The position numbers were made by a program, and so were the translations under genes. The notes under the pieces were generated by a model, which did not search any database, had not been told where the DNA came from, and was given only the letters and a program-made list of their open reading frames with translations. 64,000 nucleotides of DNA from Iocasia fonsfrigidae (lineage in GTDB: Bacteria; Bacillota; Halanaerobiia; Halanaerobiales; DTU029): assembly GCF_017751145.1 (NCBI RefSeq), contig NZ_CP046640.1, forward strand, positions 3,452,137 to 3,516,136, read 5' to 3'. Shown here piece by piece: positions 1 to 8,290 of this stretch; within the stretch, counting starts at the first letter, position 1, and the number at the start of each line of letters is the position of its first letter.

Positions 1-1006
1 TACGCAGCTCTATTCTTGTGCCCACTCCTCTGGCTGAAGGAACCCTTATTAAAGCACTACGGTTCTGGCCAGACCAGGAAATATAAACAGGGGCTTCATA
101 ACCAGGAACAAGTCTTTTATAAGAATTAATTACTGGATTAGTTATTGCCGCCAGTGCAGGGGCATGTTTTAAAATCCCTCCCATATAATGATAAGCAACC
201 TCACTTAAACCAAGTTCATCATCAGGGTCATAAAAGGCATTTTCACCATCTTTAAATAATGACTGATGGACATGCATACCTGAACCATTTTCTCCAAAGA
301 TAGGTTTAGGCATAAAGGTTGCATGAAGATTATGTTCCATAGCAACTGCTTTAGTAACAAATTTAAAGGTAGCAATATTATCAGCAGTCCTTAAAACAGG
401 CGCATATTTAAAATCTATCTCATGCTGCCCAGGGGCAACTTCATGGTGTGAAGCTTCAACATCAAAACCCATTTCTTCTAAAGCCAGTACTATATCACGT
501 CTGGCATTTTCGCCCATGTCTACTGGTGAAAGGTCAAAATAACCACCTTTATCATTAGTTATTGTAGTTGGTTCCCCCTTTTCATCTTTATCAAAAAGGA
601 AAAATTCTGGTTCAGAACCAGCATACATCTCAAACCCCATCTCTTTAGCTTCAGCCATAACCTTTTTTAAAGTGCTGCGGGGACAGCCAGCAAAGGGTTC
701 ACCATCCGGGGTCAAAATATCACACATTAGTCTAGCCACTGCCCCCTCTTTAGGCCTCCAGGGAAAGATAGTAAAGGTGTCGTAATCCGGCTTTAGATAC
801 ATATCAGACTCCTGAATCCTGGTAAAACCCTCAATAGATGAACCATCAAACATAATACCATCATCTAAAGCAGTAGGCAACTGATCAACAGTAATAGCTA
901 CATTCTTTATTGTTCCTAGAATATCTACAAACTGCAACCTAACAAACTTTACATCCAGTTCTTCTGCCTTTTTTAGAATATCCTCTTTTGTTATTGACAA
1001 ACTCAT
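1..1006 (-). CDS. glnA: Glutamine synthetase type I, N-terminal part (cut by window edge)
   Basis: Makes glutamine from glutamate, ammonia and ATP in the cytosol. The minus strand reads open from ATG at 1006 to base 1, giving about 335 residues of a protein that is normally near 440. Visible family features are [11 protein letters not shown] at the start, the beta-grasp segment with [13 protein letters not shown], the FDGSSIEGF motif, the catalytic-domain segments [10 protein letters not shown] and [12 protein letters not shown], and [11 protein letters not shown]. The start codon overlaps the glnR stop by one base (TGATG), so the two are translationally coupled and share the promoter at 1427-1455. 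The C-terminus lies outside the window. Identification is secure; only the 3' end is missing. Confidence 0.97.
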   Translation of the reverse strand, partial: MSLSITKEDILKKAEELDVKFVRLQFVDILGTIKNVAITVDQLPTALDDGIMFDGSSIEGFTRIQESDMYLKPDYDTFTIFPWRPKEGAVARLMCDILTPDGEPFAGCPRSTLKKVMAEAKEMGFEMYAGSEPEFFLFDKDEKGEPTTITNDKGGYFDLSPVDMGENARRDIVLALEEMGFDVEASHHEVAPGQHEIDFKYAPVLRTADNIATFKFVTKAVAMEHNLHATFMPKPIFGENGSGMHVHQSLFKDGENAFYDPDDELGLSEVAYHYMGGILKHAPALAAITNPVINSYKRLVPGYEAPVYISWSGQNRSALIRVPSARGVGTRIELR

Positions 1007-1362
1007 CACTCCTTAGTCTTCTTATATTTTTCTTTTAAATTTCTACTTGAGCCAGGATAAATTCTAGATAAATCGCCTTTATTTATCCTGTTATTCAAAT
1101 TTGTTCGCAGATTAGATAAATTCCCCTTAATTGGTCGGGGATGATTTAGAACCTCTTTTATTGCCTCAATTTTATATCCTTCATCTAATAGGGATTTAAT
1201 CTTCTTCATTCTATTAATATCATCTTCTGAAAATAAGCGCTGATTCCCCTTTGTCCTTTCAGGAAAAATAAGTCCTACCTCATCATAATATCTGATCTGG
1301 CGTGCTGTTAAACCAGTCTTTTCCTTAACAACCCTCATCGGTATACTCTTTTTGCCAGCCAT
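1006..1362 (-). CDS. glnR: MerR-family nitrogen regulator GlnR
   Basis: Small transcription factor of 118 aa that in Bacillus-type bacteria senses nitrogen status through glutamine synthetase and represses glnRA. The N-terminal MerR winged helix is clear: the first helix-turn-helix runs through [20 protein letters not shown] (residues 9-28), followed by [20 protein letters not shown]. There is no effector domain, only a basic C-terminal tail of about 30 residues, as in GlnR/TnrA. Its position directly before glnA supports GlnR rather than another MerR protein. A consensus sigma-A promoter lies about 65 bp upstream. Autoregulation is expected from the family, but I could not find a clean TGTNA-N7-TNACA box. 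Confidence 0.92.
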   Translation of the reverse strand: MAGKKSIPMRVVKEKTGLTARQIRYYDEVGLIFPERTKGNQRLFSEDDINRMKKIKSLLDEGYKIEAIKEVLNHPRPIKGNLSNLRTNLNNRINKGDLSRIYPGSSRNLKEKYKKTKE

Positions 1363-1426
1363 ATCAAATTAACCCCCTGAAATTTTTTTAGAATTAAATT
1401 TAACCCCAATTTCACTTGCTACTATC

Positions 1427-1455
1427 AGTATATAACAGCAAAATGTATATGTCAA
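1427..1455 (-). promoter_or_regulatory. Sigma-A promoter of glnRA
   Basis: On the minus strand TTGACA (1455-1450) and TATACT (1432-1427) are separated by exactly 17 bp. Two TGACA direct repeats sit in and just above the -35 region. This is the only strong promoter between the divergent ATPase gene and glnR. Confidence 0.8.
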
Positions 1456-1548
1456 GTTTGTGTCAGCTTTTATTCTGTAATATTTCTTATATTTTAGATG
1501 AAAAGGCATATATATTAAGAGAAGATACTTTTTAAGGAGTGTGGCCAA

Positions 1549-2628
1549 ATGAATAAAGGAATTACTACAAACTTTTTCCCAGGTGGTAATACAAGTAAAG
1601 GGTTTTATTCCTACTATAAATATTTGCCCTATAAAACAGATAAGGTTTTTATAATCAAAGGAGGACCTGGAACTGGCAAGTCAACCCTGATGAAAAAAAT
1701 AGGCCAGCAAATTAATAAGCAGGGATATGACCTTGAACTCCACTGGTGTTCCTCTGATAATAATTCATTAGATGGTATTGTCATCCAAGAATTAGGTATT
1801 ACTTTTCTTGACGGCACCTCCCCACATATGATTGACCCTGTAAATCCCGGCGCAGTTGAAGAAATAATCAATCTGGGTGAGTTCTGGGACAGTAATTTTC
1901 TCCGCACACATAGTGAAGAGATAATAAAGACAAATAATAGAATTAAACATAAATTTAAACAGGTCTATAACTATTTAAAAGCAGGCGGCATCATTTTTAA
2001 TGATTGGTCTAATTATTACAAAGAAGCCCTTGATATTAACAAAACAAATCAGGTCTTTAAGGATATTATAGAAGACCTCCCCTGTCCAGATAGTTTATTA
2101 AAATATAAACCTGGACGACACCTTTTTGCCAGTGCTATTACCCCTGCCGGGATTATAAATTACCTTGATAACATTACAGAAAACATTAATACCCGCTATA
2201 TCATCTCAGGTGAACCAGGGTGTGGCAGAGGAGGTTTACTAAAAAAAATAGCAGACCACTACTCTCAACATAATTACTTTGTCCTCTATCTATATTCACC
2301 CCTTAAACCAGAAAATCCGGAGGCAGTTGTAATTCCCAAAATTTCCAGGGCCTTAATAACCAGTAATCCCCTCAACCAACCCCTGGAAAATCGTCAAAAT
2401 GATATAAAAATAAGTATGCTCAACTGTCTAAAACAAGATGTCCTTAAGCTCTACCAGCAAGAAATAAGTGAAGGAAAAACACTATTTACAGATATAATCA
2501 AAAAGGCAGTTACTAACCTTAAACAGGCCAAAAGTCATCATGATGAAATTGAGAAATACTATATTTCAGCCATGGACTTTTCTAAAACTGAGGAACTAAG
2601 GGAAAAACTTATCCAGGAAATCTTTTAA
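1549..2628 (+). CDS. Cytosolic ATPase with two P-loop domains (PRK06851-like)
   Basis: A 359-aa soluble protein with two P-loop NTPase halves. The first Walker A is GGPGTGKST near residues 38-46. The second, in ISGEPGCGRGGLLKKI near 217-232, keeps the glycines but lacks the usual GK[ST]. I believe it belongs to the widespread Firmicutes PRK06851 group of uncharacterised ATPases, but I give no function. There is no signal peptide or membrane segment. AAGGAGTG stands ahead of the ATG. It is transcribed divergently from glnRA and ends against a 16-bp inverted repeat shared with the convergent nucleotidyltransferase gene. The second site probably does not hydrolyse ATP in the normal way. Confidence 0.75.
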   Translation: MNKGITTNFFPGGNTSKGFYSYYKYLPYKTDKVFIIKGGPGTGKSTLMKKIGQQINKQGYDLELHWCSSDNNSLDGIVIQELGITFLDGTSPHMIDPVNPGAVEEIINLGEFWDSNFLRTHSEEIIKTNNRIKHKFKQVYNYLKAGGIIFNDWSNYYKEALDINKTNQVFKDIIEDLPCPDSLLKYKPGRHLFASAITPAGIINYLDNITENINTRYIISGEPGCGRGGLLKKIADHYSQHNYFVLYLYSPLKPENPEAVVIPKISRALITSNPLNQPLENRQNDIKISMLNCLKQDVLKLYQQEISEGKTLFTDIIKKAVTNLKQAKSHHDEIEKYYISAMDFSKTEELREKLIQEIF

Positions 2629-2638
2629 GGCTATCATT

Positions 2639-2678
2639 AGCAAATTGACAGTTGACAAATGCCAACTGTCAATTTGCT
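2639..2678. terminator. 16-bp perfect inverted repeat between convergent genes
   Basis: Arms 2639-2654 and 2663-2678 pair perfectly around an 8-nt loop. The right arm overlaps the stop codon of the minus-strand gene. Neither strand has a good U-tract after the stem, so it may act as a bidirectional terminator or mRNA end protector rather than a textbook intrinsic terminator. Confidence 0.5.
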
Positions 2679-3435
2679 ATAAAATATATTTATCCCTCAT
2701 CAATTGTAAATCACTGGGTTTATCCACATCAAAACCAATTTCCGGATATTCACTTATCATAAACTGCCCTTTAAAACCTATAATATCACTGACAGCATCC
2801 TCTATTTCATCTATAGAAAGATGGCCAATCACAAACTTAAAGATAAACTTCATCCCCAGGAGTTTACTCAATTTCCAGGGTTTTTTACGCCAGGCAATAA
2901 CCTTTCCCAACAGCTCAAAAGCCCCTGAAATAACATCAGGCTTGATAATAACCATATTCCCCCCAGTAAAAACCCCTTCTGTTAAATGGAAATAAGTTCT
3001 TTTCACTGCAGGAAACTTAGCCAGATTTTTTTCTTTAGGTATTATTGGATAATAGATATCAGCCTCATAATCATTAAGGCAAGTTTCAATAAAATCATCT
3101 ATTATCTCCGGTGTGATCAATGGTATATCACAGGTTAACATTAAAATATATTTGTTTCCCTTTAAAGAATTAATTCCCCTACTAATATTCTCTTTCATGG
3201 AGTCAACTGAATCAATTATTAAATCAACCTCTTCCTTTAAGGAATCCTTTAACTCTTTATAAGGCCCCACTACAACTATTTTACCAGTCTTTTTAGACTT
3301 TTTGGCTGCCTTAATAACATATTCTACCATTGGAATATCAGCAATCTCAATCAGGGCCTCATGCTCAGTTAAAGCAAATTCTTTAAGAGAATCTTTATTA
3401 CGGGCACCAGCTAGAATCAATACATCAACAATCAT
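2677..3435 (-). CDS. MobA-like NTP transferase domain protein
   Basis: A 252-aa protein of the nucleotidyltransferase (GT-A-like NTP transferase) fold. It begins MIVDVLILAGARNK, a variant of the nucleotide-binding LAGGxGTR loop, and has the central acidic segment MLTCDIPLITPEIIDDF, typical of MobA/GlmU/CTP-transferase enzymes where an Asp binds Mg. The C-terminal ISEYPEIGFDVDKPSDL is also typical (DIDTPEDL in relatives). The usual GG and lysine of the loop are altered to AGARNKDS, so the substrate cannot be assigned. It follows ispE by about 70 bp on the same strand and probably shares its promoter, but a role in isoprenoid synthesis is not implied: it does not look like IspD. Confidence 0.7.
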   Translation of the reverse strand: MIVDVLILAGARNKDSLKEFALTEHEALIEIADIPMVEYVIKAAKKSKKTGKIVVVGPYKELKDSLKEEVDLIIDSVDSMKENISRGINSLKGNKYILMLTCDIPLITPEIIDDFIETCLNDYEADIYYPIIPKEKNLAKFPAVKRTYFHLTEGVFTGGNMVIIKPDVISGAFELLGKVIAWRKKPWKLSKLLGMKFIFKFVIGHLSIDEIEDAVSDIIGFKGQFMISEYPEIGFDVDKPSDLQLMRDKYIL

Positions 3436-3506
3436 CTTTTTTCCCTCCTACAATGTAAAACCCAGGTCTAACTGCTAAAATTAGTATTTATATAATTCAT
3501 CACAAG

Positions 3507-4373
3507 TTAACAAACTCCTGCTTTAAGACCAGAGACATTTGTAATAAAATCCCCTTTTCTAGGCCAGTTCTCTACTATATGTTCTGCCTGCTTACTATCT
3601 TTGACAATACCAAAAACGGTAGGACCACTGCCTGACATCATTGTAAAAACTACCCCCATCTCCATCATTATCCCTTTAATCTCTAAGATATCATCAAGAA
3701 AATGAGTTGTTACTCCCTCCAGCACATTAGCCCATCCCTCATTCCATTTTATCTGCTGCTGACCCTGAATTATAGTAAGTAGTTTATTTACCGGCACATT
3801 AATATCTGGTTTTAAAAAATCATATTTTTGATAGACCTCAGCAGTACTTACTGGAACAGGTGGTGTAACTATAAGAAAATGGGTTTTTCTTATATCCGGT
3901 AACTGTTTTAATTTATCCCCTCTTTCATAGGCATAAGCAGTACCACCATTCAAACAAAAAGGTACATCTGAACCCAATTTAGCAGCAATTAAGCTTAATC
4001 GAGTAAAATCAAACTTTAAATTATATAAGCTATTAATCCCTTTTAAGACAGCCGCTGCATCTGTACTTCCGCCTGCCAAACCAGCAGCAATTGGTATCTT
4101 TTTTTCTATGTATATATCGACACCTACATTTAGGTCTGCTTCATTTAGAATCATCTCAGCAGCCCGATAGGCAATATTCCCTTGATCAGTTGGTAGTTCC
4201 TCTGCTGAGGCAGCCAGCTGAATACCACTTTCCTGCTGGCGGATAATTACTTTATCATAAAGACTGACTGTCTGCATGATCATCTCCACTTGATGATATC
4301 CATCATCATATAGACCAGTAATATCCAGAGCAATATTTATCTTGGCAGGTGCCTTTAAATTAATCTCATGCAT
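3507..4373 (-). CDS. ispE: 4-(cytidine 5'-diphospho)-2-C-methyl-D-erythritol kinase
   Basis: GHMP-family kinase of the MEP isoprenoid pathway that phosphorylates CDP-methylerythritol at the 2-hydroxyl. The 288-aa length is normal. Visible are the N-terminal substrate segment APAKINIALDI with DGYHQVEMIMQTV, the glycine-rich GHMP ATP loop IPIAAGLAGGSTDAAA near residues 89-104, and the C-terminal MMSGSGPTVFGI loop. AAGGAG lies 9-10 bases before the ATG. A sigma-A promoter sits immediately upstream, and the MobA-like gene follows. In Bacillus ispE lies near veg, yabG and rsmA; here it is about 50 kb away, so that block has been split. Confidence 0.95.
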   Translation of the reverse strand: MHEINLKAPAKINIALDITGLYDDGYHQVEMIMQTVSLYDKVIIRQQESGIQLAASAEELPTDQGNIAYRAAEMILNEADLNVGVDIYIEKKIPIAAGLAGGSTDAAAVLKGINSLYNLKFDFTRLSLIAAKLGSDVPFCLNGGTAYAYERGDKLKQLPDIRKTHFLIVTPPVPVSTAEVYQKYDFLKPDINVPVNKLLTIIQGQQQIKWNEGWANVLEGVTTHFLDDILEIKGIMMEMGVVFTMMSGSGPTVFGIVKDSKQAEHIVENWPRKGDFITNVSGLKAGVC

Positions 4374-4397
4374 ATATTTTTTAACTCCTTTTTATAT

Positions 4398-4426
4398 ATT
4401 ATAACATCATCTGACAAAAAAGTTAA
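4398..4426 (-). promoter_or_regulatory. Sigma-A promoter of ispE
   Basis: Minus-strand TTAACT (4426-4421) and TATAAT (4403-4398) with a 17-bp spacer. The predicted start point is about 18 nt before the ispE ATG, leaving just enough room for the ribosome site. Confidence 0.65.
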
Positions 4427-4452
4427 TCTACTGAATTTAATTTTCAAAGTAA

Positions 4453-4493
4453 ATTAAAAGGCTGTTGACTAAATGTAACCCTATCAACAGCCT
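4453..4493 (-). terminator. Terminator of the LarA-like gene
   Basis: Arms 4459-4468 and 4484-4493 form a 10-bp stem on the minus strand, followed by TTTTAATTT. It lies 30 bp after the larA-type stop codon. Confidence 0.7.
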
Positions 4494-4521
4494 AAACTAA
4501 AGTAATAAAATAATTAAACTA

Positions 4522-5898
4522 TTACTTTCTTATCGGCACCCCATATGGCCCATCAATTAAATAAGCTATGTCTATCTCCTCCCTACCCTGTTTCTTAAAT
4601 TGTTCAATTGTTTTATTTACAGCATTTTCTATAAACAGAGGTATATTGTTTACATCATCTTTATACTGCTTACTGACTGGTAAATACTTATTACCATTCA
4701 ACCCTGGTATATTTTGATAATCACCTTGAGAAAACTGTGGACTATAATATATCATATTGTCCTGTCTTATTCTGCTAAATAATTTACCCCACATCTGTAC
4801 CTGCCACTGCTCTGGTATAAATCCCCAGTCTGATGAAAGGATTAATTTTTTAAATTTCTCTGCCCCAAATCTCTTTAGCAAATATAAAGCAGTTTTGTAA
4901 TTAATACTGCCTATAGTATCATCATCGATATTATCGGCAGCTACTATTAACTTACTATCTGCTTTTAGTAAGGGAATAGATACTACTCCTACTTTAGCTG
5001 CCTGATAGTGGTTAATACCAACAAATCCTGCATGTGTTGCTACTATATCATATTCTTTGTCAACAGGAATAGCTACATACTCCCTAACATTTTCCATGGC
5101 TGCTTTATGGGCTTCTTCTAAATCACCAGAAAATACACCGGTAACATTAAAGTCATGGTCAAGTGTAACATTTACAATAAAATCTACACCAGCCTTCTGA
5201 GCAACCTCCAGGGCTTCTTCATGACAGGGATTCCCATCTAAAAATAAATCCCTTGCCTTAGGAGAACTTAGGATCTCAGCACCGTGAAAGACATAGGTGC
5301 TCTTTTCACCAATTAACCCAGGACAGACTGATTTCCTGCCACCTGAGACACCTGCCATAAAATGACTCTCTACCAGACCGGTTAAGATTTTAATATCTGC
5401 CTGCATGTAGTCTTTATTTATATAAACCATGCTTTTTCTACTGGTCTCTCCTAAATAAACAAGGTTATCCTGGTCATTGCAGTCATGGTTCTTTATTTCT
5501 ATACCAAGTTCAAATACCTCAGGGTCTATCATTTCTTTTAATTCTTCTTTTGTTAACGCCCGATGTGTCCCTGTAGCAACCAGTACAATGATATTCCCTT
5601 TTTTAACTCCATTTTTCAATAATTTTTCTATTATAGGGAGTAAGATTCCTGCTTCACCTTTATAGGGTACTGGTCGTGTATTATCAGAGATAACAACTAC
5701 TGCTCTGCTCTCTTTATTATCCCTTATTTTCCTTTTTATTAAATTGTCAAGACCTTCACTTTTAATTGGATTTTCCAGAGACTGGTGAATTGACTGTAAG
5801 GGGTCAGCTAAGGGGGTTGGTGTTTTCATAGATAAGACATCTGTTTTATCAGGTAAGTTTATTTTAAATTCTTTACCACAGTTTAATTTTACTTTCAT
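4522..5898 (-). CDS. larA: LarA-family nickel-pincer 2-hydroxyacid racemase/epimerase
   Basis: Member of the lactate racemase superfamily, which uses a covalently bound nickel-pincer nucleotide to racemise or epimerise 2-hydroxyacids. The open frame extends to 5919, but AAGGAGG lies 8 bases before the ATG at 5898, so I start there (458 aa). Key residues are visible: VVVISDNTRPVP, the ATGTHR histidine (residue 112 from this start), and SHFMAGVSGGRK, where His and the pincer-anchoring Lys are ten apart as in Lactobacillus LarA. No larB, larC or larE is in the window, so cofactor synthesis must be encoded elsewhere. The substrate could be lactate, malate or a sugar acid; the neighbouring sugar-catabolic genes favour the last. 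A terminator-like hairpin lies just upstream. Confidence 0.82.
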   Translation of the reverse strand: MKVKLNCGKEFKINLPDKTDVLSMKTPTPLADPLQSIHQSLENPIKSEGLDNLIKRKIRDNKESRAVVVISDNTRPVPYKGEAGILLPIIEKLLKNGVKKGNIIVLVATGTHRALTKEELKEMIDPEVFELGIEIKNHDCNDQDNLVYLGETSRKSMVYINKDYMQADIKILTGLVESHFMAGVSGGRKSVCPGLIGEKSTYVFHGAEILSSPKARDLFLDGNPCHEEALEVAQKAGVDFIVNVTLDHDFNVTGVFSGDLEEAHKAAMENVREYVAIPVDKEYDIVATHAGFVGINHYQAAKVGVVSIPLLKADSKLIVAADNIDDDTIGSINYKTALYLLKRFGAEKFKKLILSSDWGFIPEQWQVQMWGKLFSRIRQDNMIYYSPQFSQGDYQNIPGLNGNKYLPVSKQYKDDVNNIPLFIENAVNKTIEQFKKQGREEIDIAYLIDGPYGVPIRK

Positions 5899-5928
5899 TA
5901 TCACAACCTCCTTTTTCATGTATTTTAA

Positions 5929-5958
5929 AAAAAGCCCAGAACTTAATCTGGGCTTTTT
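5929..5958 (-). terminator. Strong hairpin between alcohol dehydrogenase and larA-type gene
   Basis: A 12-bp perfect stem (5929-5940 with 5947-5958), 6-nt loop, and a T-rich tract on the minus strand. It lies 10 bp after the dehydrogenase stop and only 30 bp before the next gene's ATG, so it should end or attenuate transcription inside the apparent operon. Confidence 0.8.
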
Positions 5959-5967
5959 CCTTGAAAT

Positions 5968-7248
5968 TTATTCTAAGTTCTTAATATTACTAAAATCACC
6001 TGTTTTAGCTGCTTCAAGAATAGGTCCCATGTATTCATCTATAAGTGAAGCATTTAAAGGAACTGGCATATTTTTTAGCTTCATATCAAGCTGTGGGTTT
6101 TTAGCTGCTTCAAGTGCCCTTGTAATGTGCTTATCATCGAAGCCATCCAGATCTGAAAGTTTGGTTGGGAAATCAATATCCTTAGCAAAGTTTTTCATGC
6201 CCTTAGCTACTGCAATACCTAAGTCTTTACCACTTAGTTTAGTAAGGTCTTCTTCAATATAGCCGTATTTCTTAAAGACATTACCGATTACTCTTAATTT
6301 CTTCTCTATTGCCGGGGCAAAGAATACTGTATAATATAGGTTCATAATTCCACAGGCCCTACCATGGCTGGTTACATCTACTAAAGAAAAGCTTGTTAGA
6401 TGGCCGCCATTGGTACCACCTACCATAATCGCATAACCACCAAGGTCTGTCGCCAGTCCTAATGCCTCTCTGGCCTCTGTATCTTCAAGATTATCAATTA
6501 CTTTTGGAGCATATTTTACAATTAGTTCTATTGCTGTTTCTGCTATTTCTTTGCATAATTCAAAGTTTTCTTCATCAATACCATAGAAAACCTCTAAAGT
6601 ATGTGCAATACCATCAAATGCCCCATCTATAGTAAGATTAAGTGGCATGGTCTCTGTTACAGAATAATCAAATACTGATTTAGTAGGTATAACTGCTTCA
6701 TCAACTATTAGTTTTTTCTGACCGCTTACCGGGTCAGTAACATTAGAGTATTTGGTTAAATGAGCACCAGAACTGGCAGATGTTTCAATAGCCATTAAGG
6801 GTAAAAGCTGTTTATCACTATGCTGTAAGGCCTTAGTAACCAATCCGGTGCCAAAATAATCCTCTATATCAGCACTATAATGTCCTACTGATGCTAATAC
6901 ATTGGCTGCTTTTGCTGCGTCTATTGCACTTCCTCCACCAATTACTATAATGCAGTCTGGTTTGAAGTTAAGAATATACCCTTCCAGTCTATAAACATCT
7001 TCACGAGGTGCATTAGGAGCTGCATCTCTGACTATACGATTACCAGCAAGGGCTACTCCATATTTCTTTAGAGACTCTTTAACCTTATCGACAACTGGTT
7101 TTAAATAAGTGTTATTGGAAATAAGCAAAGCACTATCTCCGTATTCCTTAGCATGTCTGCCGACATCGTCTAAAATTCCTACCCCTAACGCGTAGTCATC
7201 ACCTTTAAATTGTCTTAACAAATTTTTTGCTTTTTGTTTTAAATCCAT
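5968..7248 (-). CDS. Iron-containing alcohol dehydrogenase
   Basis: A 426-aa group III (Fe-ADH) oxidoreductase that interconverts an alcohol and an aldehyde or ketone with NAD(P). The nucleotide motif GGGSAIDAAKA is near residues 103-113. The metal site is visible as FDGIAHTLEVFYG (Asp and His) and, further on, NGGHLTSFSLVDVTSHGRACGI, which carries two more histidines. It lies about 110 bp downstream of the split transketolase genes on the same strand and ends at a strong hairpin. The context suggests it reduces or oxidises a small aldehyde formed or consumed by the transketolase step; the substrate cannot be read from sequence. Family certain, specificity unknown. Confidence 0.85.
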   Translation of the reverse strand: MDLKQKAKNLLRQFKGDDYALGVGILDDVGRHAKEYGDSALLISNNTYLKPVVDKVKESLKKYGVALAGNRIVRDAAPNAPREDVYRLEGYILNFKPDCIIVIGGGSAIDAAKAANVLASVGHYSADIEDYFGTGLVTKALQHSDKQLLPLMAIETSASSGAHLTKYSNVTDPVSGQKKLIVDEAVIPTKSVFDYSVTETMPLNLTIDGAFDGIAHTLEVFYGIDEENFELCKEIAETAIELIVKYAPKVIDNLEDTEAREALGLATDLGGYAIMVGGTNGGHLTSFSLVDVTSHGRACGIMNLYYTVFFAPAIEKKLRVIGNVFKKYGYIEEDLTKLSGKDLGIAVAKGMKNFAKDIDFPTKLSDLDGFDDKHITRALEAAKNPQLDMKLKNMPVPLNASLIDEYMGPILEAAKTGDFSNIKNLE

Positions 7249-7357
7249 TTAATATAACCTCCCTCATAAATTGAAGTAATATGATTAATATAATTTTTAA
7301 CTTCATTAAAAAATCTTTTTATTATTCATTATAAGCACCTTTATGACTACTTGTAGA

Positions 7358-8290
7358 TTAGTAAATAAACTCTTTAACTTTTTCAACTATATTATTAGCA
7401 CTTAAACCATATTTAGCAAGTAATTCTTCATAATCACCAGTCTCAGTAAATGTATCTTCTACTCCAACCATAGCTAATGGCTTGCCGATACCATTTTTTG
7501 CTAATGTTTCGGCAACTGCCGAACCCAAACCTCCTATTACATTATGTTCTTCCGCTGTAATTACCGCCTTTGTTTTTTGAGCCGATTTAACAATCATTTC
7601 CTCATCAATAGGTTTAACACTAGCCATCTCAATCAATTCTGCCTTAATTCCTTCATTGTCTAAGGTTTTAACAGCCTCTAATGCCTTTGAAAGCATTACA
7701 CCATTGGCAATTATAGTAACATCACTGCCTTTTTGAATTAAATTGCCTTTTCCTAACTCAAAATCATAATGATCATCAAATATTATGGGAACTTCCGCTC
7801 TACTCAAACGAAGAAATACAGGACCATCCCATTTAATGCTTTCTTTAACAATTGCTTTAGTTGAAGGTGCATCTGCAGCAACAACTACTTTCATATTAGG
7901 GAGTGACCGCATAATAGCTACATCACATATTGAATGATGTGTAGGACCATCAAAAGAATCAGATAATCCACCATAACCACCGGCAATTCTGACATTAAGC
8001 TTGGGATATGCTATTCCAGTCCTTACTTGATCTAAGGCCCTACTTGTTAATAAAAAGCTAAAGGTACTAACAAAAGGTATCTTACCTCCAAGGGCCAATC
8101 CTGATGCAATCGAAACCATATTTTGTTCAGCAATACCAACATTAAAGAATCTTTCTGGATATTCTACAGCAAATTTAGCTGTTCTGGTAGAACCAGAGAC
8201 ATCTGCATCAAGGACTACTACATCTTCATTTTCCAATCCAATTTCTACCAGTGCTTCACCAAAAGCATCTCTTATCATCTTTTTTTTCAT
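7358..8290 (-). CDS. Transketolase-like protein, C-terminal (Pyr + C) subunit
   Basis: A 310-aa subunit carrying the pyrimidine-binding and C-terminal transketolase domains. Motifs include VVLDADVSGSTRTAKF, the segment with the catalytic glutamate FFNVGIAEQNMVSIASGLAL (residues 47-66), and GGYGGLSDSFDGPTHHSICD. Its ATG overlaps the stop of the N-terminal subunit by four bases, so the two are co-translated and form a heteromeric TPP enzyme moving two-carbon units between sugars. Split transketolases occur both in general pentose metabolism and in dedicated catabolic clusters. Linkage here to a TRAP transporter, SDR and Fe-ADH favours a dedicated role on an unusual sugar or sugar derivative. 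It lies about 110 bp before the Fe-ADH. Confidence 0.9.
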   Translation of the reverse strand: MKKKMIRDAFGEALVEIGLENEDVVVLDADVSGSTRTAKFAVEYPERFFNVGIAEQNMVSIASGLALGGKIPFVSTFSFLLTSRALDQVRTGIAYPKLNVRIAGGYGGLSDSFDGPTHHSICDVAIMRSLPNMKVVVAADAPSTKAIVKESIKWDGPVFLRLSRAEVPIIFDDHYDFELGKGNLIQKGSDVTIIANGVMLSKALEAVKTLDNEGIKAELIEMASVKPIDEEMIVKSAQKTKAVITAEEHNVIGGLGSAVAETLAKNGIGKPLAMVGVEDTFTETGDYEELLAKYGLSANNIVEKVKEFIY

